Positions 12,457-22,801 of a stretch of DNA of 64,000 nucleotides are shown here, in pieces (the first letter of the stretch is position 1; the number at the start of each line of letters is the position of its first letter). The position numbers and the translations under genes were made by a program. This stretch comes from Oikopleura dioica (lineage: Eukaryota; Chordata; Appendicularia; Copelata; Oikopleuridae): NCBI GenBank assembly GCA_907165135.1, contig OU015569.1, positions 1,984,001 through 2,048,000 of the forward strand, read 5' to 3'. A model generated the notes under the pieces. The model had not been told where the DNA came from. It was given only the letters and a program-made list of their open reading frames with translations, and did no database searches.

Positions 12457-13337
12457 TTAGTATCCGACCTTGACTTCTTCGCCGACGCACTTGGTGTAGT
12501 CGCAAGTCGGGATGACGCCTGGCGCCTCAGTGTCGATTGTCACAGGCTTCGCGGTTCCCAAGCAGTCGAAGAGCAGTTGGTAGTCCATCGTGTTCTGAAG
12601 AGCAACCATGATCTTGTCTTGCTTGGTGTTTCCAGTAACGTCTGGCTTTGTCTTCGCAGCGCTAAAATTGTGTGTTCAAGCAAGAAGAATCAATCAAATG
12701 GATCTTACTAGAAGCCGAAGGTGACGGAATTGTGTCGGCCTGGTTCATCGTCTCTGTTTCTGTAGTAGACGTTGTCGAATGTGTGGTAGTTGGTCATTGG
12801 AGTCGTCAAGTCATGTTCGGCAGCATTGTGAAGATCCAAGAAGTAGGCCTTGAAGTTCTCGTCTCTGAAACCGAGGAGACCATCGACGCTGCAAGCGCGC
12901 TGAGACATGACGTAGTACTGCTGGTAGGTGTTCTTTTGGGCAACAGCGGCGCTGGCAAACTGGAAGTAGTCCATCGTATCACCTTGGTAGATGGTCTAAG
13001 GCGCTGGTTAAGAAACGGTGAGGGAAGCGAATGGATACCTTGTACATGTTGTATTTGGACAAAGGAGGCTCGTTTGCCTTGATTGCAGCGATGACATCGG
13101 TCGTGCATGGACAAGGATCAACAGTAGTAGTGGTTCCCTCAGTCGTTGAAGTGGTCGTTGACTCGGTAGTTGTGGAGGTGGTCGTGGTTGTTGTGGTAGT
13201 AGTAGTAGTAGTAGTAGTGGCTGAAAATGTTATTCTCTCGCTCAGAAATGAATTTTAGAATATATTATTTCGGTCAAAGAAAATTCCGATGGATGCACGA
13301 TGAGAAACATCGAGTAGCCAGCGATAATTGCTTTCAT
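12457..13337 (-). CDS. Secreted Thr-rich protein, unknown family
   Basis: Not recognised. The start at 13337 gives a hydrophobic leader (MKAIIAGYSMFLIV). Exon 2 begins with a Thr-rich, mucin-like stretch encoded by an ACT/ACC array (13.22-13.1 kb). Then comes a globular part with VDPCPCTTDV, a short intron (about 12.99-13.04 kb), an aromatic-rich region (YYVMSQRACS, YHTFDNVYYRN), another intron (12.67-12.71 kb), and a C terminus with two cysteines ending KVGY. AATAAAA on the minus strand near 12.36 kb may be the poly(A) signal. The exon 1-2 junction has no GT donor in the right phase, so exon 1 is provisional. A mucin-like secreted protein beside another secreted Thr-rich gene could suit an extracellular matrix or larvacean house, but that is inference. 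Confidence 0.6.
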
Positions 13338-13639
13338 TTTCTCTCAAAAATGAGCAGCTGGAGATATGAAAGGTATCGTTTTATGGAGCGTTGAGAAAAG
13401 GGCAAAATCAATGAGCGGTTAAATTGACGAGTGATCAAAATTGCAATCAAATGTCAGAGAATGAATTCCAATGGAGATTTAGAAATGACCTGCAAGTTTT
13501 ATGGATCTTTACTCATGAAACTACTATATTCTGTCATCAATTTTACGTGCCTGCTTTTCTTGAAATATTCTGTAATTTTCCTGCAATAACTGACAAAAGA
13601 AAAAATCTCGATTTCGTGCATTTTTGAACAAAATCTGAT
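13338..13639. other. Intergenic, no gene seen
   Basis: AT-rich sequence between the start of the Thr-rich secreted gene and the 3' end of short unit A. Small frames here lack any recognisable protein. Confidence 0.5.
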
Positions 13640-13999
13640 GGAGAAATTGAAATAATAAAGTTTATTTGAAAGTTTTTGGAATTCCCTTTTTGGAGAATCT
13701 AGTTGAGGCTGCATTTGTTAGGATAACCTTGAACTCGTTTCCCTTTTTGCAGCCTCGAGTTTGGCGCCTAGTTCAGGCAACTTGAGCCGCTTTCGACATG
13801 GTCATCGGCCGCGGCTTCGCGAATGCTACAAAATAAAGAATTAGTTTTGCAAAGAACAAATGTGAAAGTCAGCTAAAACTGAAAATCTGACTAGAATTTA
13901 CCTGGAAAATGACATTTTGAGGACCCGGATAATCCGGATTTCCGAATGAATGCAAATCCTCAAAACGCCCAGTCAATAAGGGATGTTCTAGAGATGATG
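13640..13999 (-). repeat. Short transcription-unit repeat A
   Basis: One of three related units on the minus strand (others at 15.66-16.0 and 19.14-19.56 kb). Reading 5'->3': a CTCTAGAAC box (about 13.99 kb), a CATTCGGAAATCCGGAT block (about 13.94 kb), a short exon with ATGTCATTTTCCAG, a GTAAAT donor (about 13.90 kb), a TTTTGTAG acceptor (about 13.83 kb), a second exon, and AATAAACTTT at the 3' end (about 13.66 kb). If translated it encodes only about 24 residues. Conservation with unit B does not hold to one reading frame, so a non-coding RNA or a decayed small gene are both possible. Confidence 0.55.
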
Positions 14000-14288
14000 T
14001 GGAACTTTTTGCATAAGCACTCACTCAAAATCAACTTTCAAAGAAAAACTCTACCTAGAGACTCATATTCATCAAGTCCGCATCTTTCATTACTACTCGT
14101 TTCAGCTCTGATCCGATTCTCGCTAATCAGGAGATGTGATGAGCAGTTACGAGCATTTGACTCGTGCTCGCCACCTTGATCCGCCATTTTCTTCACAAAT
14201 AATTTTTGTTATTTGTAAATTGTTACCAATTTGTTTGTTCATTTATCGAGAGCACAGATTTCAAAGAAATATTTTTTTCTCTGCAGCG

Positions 14289-15255
14289 ATGAGTGATGAT
14301 TCCGAGGAAATGCCAGAAGAACTGTTGGAATTCGGAAGCAATCTACGAAACTTACTTCTTACCTACAGAAATGGAGTGCACGAGAACAAGCTTATTGCAG
14401 ACTTCCGAGATGTTACAGGCGAAGACGTGCCAGGTACCTTTGAGATATTTTGCGTTTCTCTATTTTTTTGTTTTGCAGAGATTCTCGGCAAGTTTGAATA
14501 CAAGGGGCTTGACGATCCGGAATTACTTGAAGATTTCGAGGAACTGATCCGTTTCGAAAATGGTATATTTCATGGTATTCCACTTGATATCCAAATGGCT
14601 CAAGTAGAGTAAGCACTCATTCTTGTTTCGACACCTGATAACGTTTTTGCAGCCTAATTCGAAAGACAAGAAACAGAAAACTCGACAAATTTGGACGGCG
14701 TCGAAGACGAAGACGAAAGCCACTCTTTGCCCGTCCACAGATCTCGAAATTCTTTGAGCAAAAAGATGGTGAAGCGGAGGTTACCTTGCCGAGCCGCAGG
14801 AAGTGCTCACCTCCCGCTGAAAAAAGGGAAACTAGCTGCTACATCTTCTCGATGGAGACAATCTACGACGGAAGCTCGTCGAATGGCGTAAAACTCATCC
14901 AGCTCAAGAAAGACAACAAAGACTTCATCAACCTGTGGGTCATTGGAGGAGAGGAGAATCTCTTTTTCAGCAAAGAGTCCTTGCCAAAAGTTGTTGTAAG
15001 TTTAATCGCTTGATTGCTCTTTTCTGAACTTTTCAGGCGAAAGAGGAGGACGTGGACTTTCTCAACTGCCAAATCGAGCGATGGGCCGCTAATCGTCTAC
15101 TGCCAATCGTCAAGTCGCCGCCAGTCATTCCAAAGCCAGTCTACAGGAGCGAAATCAATCTGATGAAACTCGAGAAGTTCTGCGACCTCTTACTCGACGA
15201 GACTTTCGATTCCAGCGCTGGCACTCCTCTCATTAGGCGCGGTGTCCACAACTAA
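14289..15255 (+). CDS. LOTUS/OST-HTH-like domain protein
   Basis: The start ATG lies two bases after a pyrimidine-rich acceptor (CTCTGCAG), either a trans-splice site or the end of a 5'UTR intron. Four exons join in frame (introns about 14434-14478, 14610-14652 and 14997-15036). Residues about 15-85 (NLRNLLLTYRNGV ... GIFHGIP) resemble an OST-HTH/LOTUS winged helix, an RNA-binding or Vasa-binding module of TDRD5, TDRD7 and MARF1. An Arg/Lys-rich stretch (RRRRRKP) follows, then a C-terminal region I do not recognise (SCYIFSMETIYDGSS). The LOTUS call rests on pattern and hydrophobic spacing only. The protein is about 270 residues, shorter than vertebrate LOTUS proteins. Confidence 0.6.
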
Positions 15256-15659
15256 TGAAACACTAAACAAAATATTCCTTCCCGGATAAAGAAATAGTGG
15301 GAAGCCAAAAATAAAGAATCCACAGGTTCGTCCGTTACAAACTTCTCTGCGAAAAACGACAGAAAGAAGCACAAAGAAGAAAGAAAGAACAACAAAGAAA
15401 GCAAAGACGAAGGCGTTGCTAACTTCTCAATCATGACTTCGCGAGGCTCTTGAACAAGAAGAAATCTACACTACAGTATTAACGCTATCTTTGATTAGCC
15501 ACCCTCAACATTTTCCCAAGTTTCTAAACCAACTCTGAGCTGAGAACTTCCCCAAAACTACACTAATCGACCGGTAATCTTTCTTGATTTCTTCCTGCAA
15601 TAAACGAAAAAAAAACACGCAAATCCTGATTTTACCCTATTCAGAGTAAAATCTACTGG
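15256..15659. other. 3' flank, no gene seen
   Basis: Contains AATAAA-like sequences just after the LOTUS-like stop (about 15.31 kb) and a purine-rich tract (about 15.35-15.41 kb). No coding sequence was recognised. Confidence 0.5.
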
Positions 15660-16005
15660 AGTATTTTGAGTATTAAAGTTTATTTGAATGAAAGTTTTTG
15701 GAATTCCCTCTTCGGACAATCTAGTTGAGGCTGCCTTTGACAGGTCCTGGGTAACTTTGAACTCGTTTCGGCAGCGTGGTTGTATTTCAGCTCTGCCTGA
15801 TTTAGGCATTTGAGCAGCTTTCGATATCGTCGGCGGCGGCAGAACATTAAATTCTTAAAATTTAACAGTCAGTTTGAAATAATAAAAGTGCTGAAAGGCT
15901 TACCTGAAAATTGTCATCTTGCGGACCCGGAAAATCCAGAATTCCGAATGACTGAAAATGCTTCAAAATAGGCAGTCAACAAGAGCGATTCTAGAGATCA
16001 TCGCA
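15660..16005 (-). repeat. Short transcription-unit repeat B
   Basis: Closest relative of unit A. On the minus strand: CTCTAGAATC (about 15.99 kb), GACTGCCTATTTTGAAG, the shared CATTCGGAATTCTGGAT block, exon 1 with ATGACAATTTTCAG, a GTAAGC donor (about 15.90 kb), a TTTTAAG acceptor (about 15.85 kb), then an exon whose last about 70 nt nearly match unit A, ending with AATAAACTTT (about 15.68 kb). Splicing from the first ATG reaches a stop at once. An internal ATG (about 15846) opens 55 basic residues, but this frame is not shared with unit A. Confidence 0.55.
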
Positions 16006-16158
16006 AATTTCCAAGAACAAGTCAAAACCATCAACCACCAGCGCCCTCGAGTATTTACGCAATTCAAAAAGTATTAAAACTGCTATCTGGAAAAATCTGG
16101 AAATCCTCGCCAATATTGACGACTCAAAACTATTTCGAGAATTGGATTTTTCGCGAAA

Positions 16159-18549
16159 ATGGCGCCGCGTATGGATTCATTTGTAGCTTCAAGAGCCATT
16201 ATGGAACTACATAATTTCAATTCTTCTTCAAATTTCGAAAACGACGTCATTTTATCCGACTTTGTTGACCTTGTTATCCTCAGTCCGGAAGAAGAATCGA
16301 AGCTGGAGATGGTGACCCTGCCAATGGTACGTATTGCAAAGTAGAGAAATGGGGTTCTAATCTGGTGATTTTTGACTCGTCGCGATGATGAATTCTAGAT
16401 TAATAACAGCAGGAAACGCATCGCCAATAACAAGCACGTACTGCCGGCTAAAATACTTTTTCGAGCGGGGGTGTACCGAAAATAGGAAAAAAATTGTTCA
16501 AAAAAATCAGTCGGTCAGACATGGGGCGATTTGGGCGCGGAAGAAACAGATTTTTGGACGCCACTTTTCCATTTCGAATCAGAGACGAAACGAGATTTTG
16601 ACTTTTTTTCTACTCCGCCGAGATTTTAGTTTGTAGCGCTTATTTTAACTCTTATTCTTGGCATAATTATTAGATATTATTTATCCTCAGTAGATTCTCC
16701 TTGTGTCTTGTGGTGTGACTGTAGGATAGATTATACAATTCGAGTAATTTATTCTTTACCTCTATTATTTCCGCTTCGCCCTCGACTTCTAGCGGATGAT
16801 ATTCTATAATTGAGTGTTTTCAGTTGGTGACAATGTCGAAGCGCTCGGCGGAATCCAGCCAGAAGCCCAGCATCTTGGAGGTGCTGAAGATTGAACGGGT
16901 GCCACCTCGACACCGGATGAGCGACGATGATCCGCTCCTGCCACAAGTCGGCTCACCGGAAATTTCTCCTCTTCCAGCTCCAACCCAACAGGAATGGTAT
17001 AAATACTTTTAGTCTCTTCCTTGATTTCAAAGGCAATTTCGTACCTCCGAAAAAAGAGCGAAGCGGACGACACTGGCATCGAAGAAATTAACTCGGATGA
17101 CAGTGACTGCCCTACCAAACGATTCAAGGTACCGTTTGATTTTCATTTTCCTTGCTTAATTCTTTCAAGGGCGACGACTCGACTGGAAACTCGAACTTGG
17201 CTGAGCTGAACACTGTCTACCCGGACTATCTCGCTGCTTACGACTCGCCAACCCCTGGCCAGGCCTTCCCAGCTACTCCGCAAGAGAGACCTGTCCCGCC
17301 GATCTCCATCTTTCAGAGCAACACGCCTAAAACGCACACCACCCCCAATCCGACGACCGACTACTTTCCGGAGATCAAGATTGAAAAGGTAATTCCAACT
17401 TCTAAAAAAGCTAAAACTGACAGCGAAAGATTCAGACTTCGGAAGACGGTTCAATCAATGGAACTCCATCCCGAGCTTTGAACGACTCTGGCTACTTCGA
17501 GTCGAAATTCGAAGTTCCAAAAACTTCGATCCAGACACCACCTCGCTATCCAATGTACCGGAACGAGGCGATCGGGTCTTTCTCCGGCCACCACGCTGTT
17601 CACCCGTACGGTGTCAACTTTCCCCACCCGCCAAATGGTCAAGAGACAAATCAACCATTCCAACAATCGGTATCTTTGAAAACCTCAAGAGCTAACTTTT
17701 AACTTGTTGAAATTGCAGCAGTTCGGAATGATGCCCTTTGGCTACGGAGGCATGTCTCCAGCAATGGTACAGGAACACCATCATCGAATTATGCAACACA
17801 TGATGATGATCCGACAGCAGCAGCAGCAGTACTACGAGGAGAACCGTGTTCAGTACTTCAACGGGCACCAGATCTCGCCGACGAAGATCAAGGTAAAAAA
17901 TTATCAAATTCTCTTTTTCACTGACACACGTACGTAGATTACGAACACGACTGAGCGAGTGACGAGCCCTGGGCCTGTTCCAGCCGACTTCGATCCGGAG
18001 ATCCACGGCTCCACCTCGCACCCAATTCTCGTCAAGATCTCCAAGTACTCTCTGACGAGCACTTCAACGGGGATAAACTTTTATTTCCGAATCTTCGGCC
18101 GTGTTTTCAAAGCACGCAGGTACGATTCTGACATTCTCACTCACGCCTTTCAACTGATTTTTAGAGATTCCTTCAGCAAGGACAAGACGATGATGTACCT
18201 TCGCTGCAATACCTGCCCGAAAGAACCTTGCAAGTGGCGGGCGAAGATCAGGCTCCTCAATCCTGAGATCAAGATTGAGGACGAGAAGGAATGTTCAGAA
18301 GAAGAAAACTAATAAAATAATTTCAATAAGAATTCTTGTTTTGAACAGACAAAGTTCCAAGATATTGAGAACTATCAAGTGCTGTCGAACACGAAGGCCC
18401 ACCACCACCACCCAGCCTGCAGAGAGCTCTCCCTCACCGACAGCGATATGGTTGGAAACACGGACAATCGTCTATCGCCGACCCTAGCGCTACCTGACGC
18501 ATCTCCCAGCGCGCCCCAGCTAACGATGACGACCATGGCGACTCCTTAG
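16159..18549 (+). CDS. FLYWCH/WRKY-GCM-like zinc-finger protein
   Basis: Exon 1 (ATG 16159) joins across an intron of about 490 nt to an exon at about 16818. The N-terminal half is Ser/Pro-rich and acidic, like a regulatory or transactivation region (EEINSDDSDC, PTPGQAFPATP). A Met/Gln/His-rich stretch with a CAG run follows (about 17.75-17.87 kb). The C-terminal domain (about 17.98-18.42 kb) has an RC...CKWR pair and a downstream HHHH cluster, the C2-H2 layout of FLYWCH-type fingers, preceded by GRVFKARRDS. It is probably a nuclear DNA-binding protein. The junction near 16.997/17.033 does not fit a clean GT-AG phase by eye, and the last intron seems to be GA-AG. Poly(A) signal at 18698-18703. 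The family call is tentative. Confidence 0.6.
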
Positions 18550-18697
18550 CTGCCTTGGTCATGACGAGTATCCTCCCTCCGATAAGTTCTCATTTTTATC
18601 ACTGCTCGACACGTCTTAGTTTCACTGCCTTTTTAGAATACTAGACCTGCCTCCTTCACTTTGACTCGAATTAAAGATGAAGGAATCACATCTATTT

Positions 18698-18703
18698 AAT
18701 AAA
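18698..18703 (+). terminator. Poly(A) signal
   Basis: AATAAA about 150 nt after the stop of the FLYWCH-like gene. Confidence 0.5.
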
Positions 18704-19140
18704 CTTTAATTAAATCTAAATTTGTAAGCGTTTGTTTTTTATGCAAAAAAGTGAAGGTTAAGCTTAAAAACTAATTACAAAAATTTTTGTCAAAAAAAGA
18801 ATATTCGAAACAGTTGTTTCTAGAACAGCATTGTTTTTCTTTGAATTTCTGCGCCAAGAGAGTTCCAAAATGCCCCTTTTTTATGCTTCTGGCCCAAATT
18901 AAATGATCTAACCAGACCAAAAACGCTCTCTAATTAAATTTCTTCGACAAAAAGACCTTCTCTACCAAACTCTAAACATTCCTATCCACTCATTTCCTCT
19001 AATCTCTGGTAGACGCTCTAGAAACTCAAGACTACCAAACTAAACCGCAATACGCCACAAAGAAAGGAACATGAACATTTTTGGATCAAGAGGTACATAG
19101 TCTGTAAACTATGTGCCTCTTGAAAGAAGATTTTCAGGAA
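18704..19140. other. Intergenic with a 14-bp hairpin
   Basis: No coding sequence. Its main feature is an inverted repeat at 19087-19122: CAAGAGGTACATAG, an 8-nt loop, then CTATGTGCCTCTTG. All 14 positions pair, one as G-U. It lies just past the 3' end of minus-strand unit C. Confidence 0.55.
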
Positions 19141-19560
19141 AAAAAGTTTATTGGTTCGTTCATTGTCATGAAGAAAGTTGACTGGGTTTTCGGGTAATAA
19201 TATCGTGCGCCGACCTTTTCAGGTCATCCTTTAATTCTGAAGGTGCTTTAGGATTGAATTCGTTTGAGTCACACCTTCTAAAAAGATTCATTTAGAAAAG
19301 AAAATCCACGATTAAAGAAACTTACCAGAATTTTGGATTCTTTTTTCGTCTCTTGACGGTGACCCGACTATCTGAACAAAGAAAGGTTGAGAAATGCCAA
19401 AAGGTCTATCATAAATGAAAATTAAAAAAAAAATTACACAACGAACATACCTGATAGTCTGACTGCTTCGGACTCGTCTATTCGGAAAATTGGATTTTCA
19501 CGAATGAGGCCAAAATTGAAAATAGGCTTGAGGAGCGCGCGTGTTCTAGAAACTTTTGCT
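19140..19560 (-). repeat. Short transcription-unit repeat C
   Basis: The most diverged of the three units. On the minus strand: TTTCTAGAAC (about 19.55 kb), AAGCCTATTTTCAA, a CATTCGTGAAAATCC block, a GTATGT donor (about 19.45 kb), a TTTGTTCAG acceptor (about 19.37 kb), a small middle exon with a GTAAGT donor (about 19.32 kb), a TTTTTAG acceptor (about 19.27 kb), and a last exon ending at CCAATAAACTTT (about 19.15 kb). Exons 2-3 can be read as about 30 residues, but no upstream ATG is in frame. It has an extra intron compared with A and B. Confidence 0.45.
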
Positions 19561-19932
19561 CAAAAATGAAAACAACAACAACACCGAGCGGCATCACTAG
19601 AATCGTGAAAGTTGCAGTTTTTGAAGCTTTCACTTCATTTTATAAGTTTGCAAACTGCACTGTATCACATTCTAATGCAGTAAACGTACTGTAAAAAGGC
19701 TACGGAAGTACTTGACTTTCTTCAAAGATTGTAGACTCCATTCGAAGATTTTATTTCACGAGCACAATGAAAAAAAACGAACGTTTCAAATATTTGATGG
19801 AGCGAGCAACTCTTGCCGGGGACTCGAAGTCCCGTAAAGAGATACAAAGATGGGGCAGCGAAAGTTAAAGTTTCTCAAAAATGCAATAATCGTCTTTTAA
19901 TTGTTTCACTTTTCTTTCATTTCTTAGAGATC
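19561..19932. other. Intergenic between unit C and peptidase gene
   Basis: No gene recognised. Unit C (minus) and the peptidase (plus) diverge from this stretch, so it probably holds their promoters. Confidence 0.4.
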
Positions 19933-22732
19933 ATGGCGCTCGATAGGGAGCAGGAAGGTGTCGAAACTGGCCTGCATGAAAAACTATTTTGCTAAAGGCT
20001 GACTTTTTAAAGAACATAGACCAGTTTCGACGCCTTCCCATGGGAGCTTTTTATAGATGAGTCTTCTAAGAATGACGGGAGAAACTTCACAAAGAAATAC
20101 TTTCTCGTTGGATTAGCTGCACTAATAGTAGGTATTGGAGGTGGCATTGGTATTGGCTGGGCGATAAGAGGCGATTCTAGCGAGGTTGAACCTGAATTTC
20201 AAGGTCCTGAAACCCTTGATTTTGACCCCTTCGAGTTCATCGATGCTAATACTGACAACAACACAATTGGAGGTTAGATCTACCTCGACGAGCGAAATTC
20301 CTAATTTTAAGGATATCTCCGTGCTCTTGCTGCAAAACCTCATATTGGCGGATCATTAGAGGATGAAATCACTACAAAGAACATCGTCAGAACTGCGATG
20401 GAAGAAGCAGGCTTGACAATAAAAGAAACAACTTACAATGTTTTGCTCTCTTATCCAAAACGAGAAGATGGCCAGCGAAACTACGTTGCGCTGAAAGATA
20501 GTTCAGATAACATAATTGAAAGCTCGAAGTCCGCAGAGGTCGAAGAAATTCTTGATGATACTCAGGACGACCCATTAGTCTACAATCCGTTCATCGCTTA
20601 CGCCAAGGCTACTCCAGCTGAAGGCCTGACTGCAGATCTCGTTTACGTAAATTACGCTCGCAAAGAAGACTTCATCCGCCTTGAAGAAGATCTCAAGATC
20701 GATCCCACTGGGAAGATCTGCATTTGCCGATATGGAAAGATTTTCAGAGGGAATAAAGCGCGAGAAGCAGAAATATACGGTTGCGCTGGATTAATTATTT
20801 TCTCCGACTCCGCGGACTATGCGCCTGAATGGGTAAAGATGTGACAGTATTCATTCACGTATATTTGTATTAATTATCTCAGGCTGAAGTTATTCTTATG
20901 GAAAATTATAGACCGAGCCTTATCCAGAATCATGGTGGTTACCGGGCACGGGCGCACAGAGAGGCACCACATATCTTGATAATGGCGATCCAGAGACACC
21001 GTTTTATCCATCTATTGGTGGTGCTTATCGATGGGATAGGTTCGGATAACTACAACAAAATATTTACTTATTGTTGTTTCCAGAGAAAAAGTCGAAAAAT
21101 ATGGGGCGAAGTACGACTTACCCGGCCTTCCAAATATACCAATTACTCCAATTGGTTACAATGATGCTGAAAAACTACTTGTTGCGATCGGTGGCGATAA
21201 AGCTCCTGAAGACTGGCAAGGAGGGATCAAGGACGAAAACGGCAATGTGATTGATTACAACTTGGGCCCAACAATGAAAGATGGACAGGTAATGCCGAGA
21301 GCTGCTTCAATGTCTTATGAAACTTCTTTTTATCAGAAAGGATTTATGTTCGTCAGAACAACAGAAGAAAGACGTGATACAACCAATGTGTTGGGGTATT
21401 TTGAGGTAATTTATGAATAGTTGATCAATGAAACAACTGTGATAGGGTACTGTTGAGCCTGATCGATATGTAATTCTTGGTAACCATCGAGACGCGTGGG
21501 TATTCGGAGCGATTGACCCGAGTTCGGGCACATGCACAATGCTTGAAATTGTTCGCGTTTTTGGCGAGATGTATCGAAAAGGGTGGCGCCCCAGACGCAC
21601 GATCATGTTCGCCTCTTGGGGATCGGAGGAGTACGGACTCATCGGCTCACAAGAATTCGTAGAGGAGCATCTCACCCAACTTACAGCATCTGCAGTTGCG
21701 TATGTTAATATCGACGTGGCCGTTGGTGGAAATTACTCACTAAGTACTCGGGGAACACCTAATTTCGAAGACTTGATGTTTGAAACCGCAAAGACTGTCG
21801 ATAACCCGCGAAAAGTAGAAGACGATGGCGCCGCCTCTCTCTATGACAATATGATGCTCAGAAATGCGAAGGACGAAAACGGAAAACTCGTGTTTGGAGG
21901 TGTGGGCTCTGGCTCCGACTACGCTCCATTCTTGCAGCAAGTTGGAGTTTCTGTCTGCGACATTAGCTGGCGATGCGACCCGCATTACAGCTATCCAGTC
22001 TACCACTCTGTCTACGAGACAGTCCCCCTCGTGGAGAAGTTCGTAGATCCTGGCTATAAAATTCACCAGCAGGTCGCCAAATTTACAGCAAAAATGATGG
22101 CTCAGCTATCACAAGATGCAAAGATTCCGCTAAAAGTTGTGCAGTACGCTGCTAGAGTCTCTAAAGAAGTTAACAGCTTGGAAACTGCGCTCAACAATTA
22201 TCCAAGCAATGGTGTGGATCTTACGTTTTTGAAGCAATATGCTAACAAATTCACAAAAGGTAATAGTTTCTATGTAATCGTCTAGAAATATAAAATGTGA
22301 TTAAAGCTGCTGCTGATTTTCAAGCTAAATTCGAGGATGCTACTGATGCTCAGGAGATCAAACGATTGAACGATCAAGTCATGAGAGTCGAGCGTAGCTT
22401 CATAGATCCAAATGGTCTTCCAGAGAGACTTCAATACAGACACGTCGGTAAGTGCCTAGCCCATGTATTTGTGTCCTGTGTAAAATTTGTTTCTAGTATT
22501 TGCTCCAAGCAGTAAAAACTCATACGCAAGTGCAGCGTTTCCGGCAGTTTACGACGCGCTCTTTGAAATTGAAAAATTGACAGGTTATTATTCTTATTCC
22601 GAAATTTTGCTTACAATAATTCGAAAAGGCGAGGAAGAAGTAACCGCTTGGGAAATGGTGAAGGAGCAGGTGTCAACTCTTTCATTCTTCATTTACAACG
22701 CGGCGGAAGCTCTTAAATTATCAGTCATTTAA
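19933..22732 (+). CDS. FOLH1-like: Glutamate carboxypeptidase II-like M28 peptidase
   Basis: A type II membrane zinc peptidase of the GCPII/NAALADase family, which removes C-terminal glutamate from peptides or folyl-polyglutamate outside the cell. A short cytosolic N terminus (MALDREQE) is followed by a transmembrane segment (FLVGLAALIVGIGGGIG), a PA-like apical part (about 20.4-20.85 kb), the catalytic domain, and a helical dimerisation domain (after 22.05 kb). The metal and catalytic motifs are all visible: GNHRDAW (His), IDPSSG (bridging Asp), SWGSEEYG (catalytic Glu-Glu), NIDVAVGGNYS (Asp) and YHSVYET (His). Introns are about 40-55 nt, except intron 1 (19958-20056, 99 nt). Length is close to the family's about 750 residues. 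The paralogue (FOLH1, NAALAD2 or NAALADL1 type) is not decided. Confidence 0.92.
19953..20038 (+). promoter_or_regulatory. Hairpin spanning the first 5' splice site
   Basis: GGAAGGTGTCGAAACTGG (19953-19970) is complementary to CCAGTTTCGACGCCTTCC (20021-20038) over all 18 positions, one as G-U, with a 50-nt loop. The donor of the peptidase's first intron (G|GTGTCG at 19957/19958) lies inside the left arm. If unspliced, the frame stops at 19993. The fold could hide the donor or be processed as a tailed mirtron. Confidence 0.6.
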
Positions 22733-22801
22733 ATTTCCCTTCCGTATATATTCTCTAATAAACCAAAATTATGCTCCATTGTCTTTTAAAATATCGCGCT
22801 G

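Noticed and set aside
13190-13220. GTA triplet array
   Set aside because: It encodes part of the Thr-rich stretch of the secreted protein at 12.46-13.34 kb.
16159-18549. p53-, T-box- or GCM-type transcription factor
   Set aside because: Acidic N terminus looked suggestive, but no p53 or T-box core is present; the C2-H2 pattern fits a FLYWCH-like finger better.
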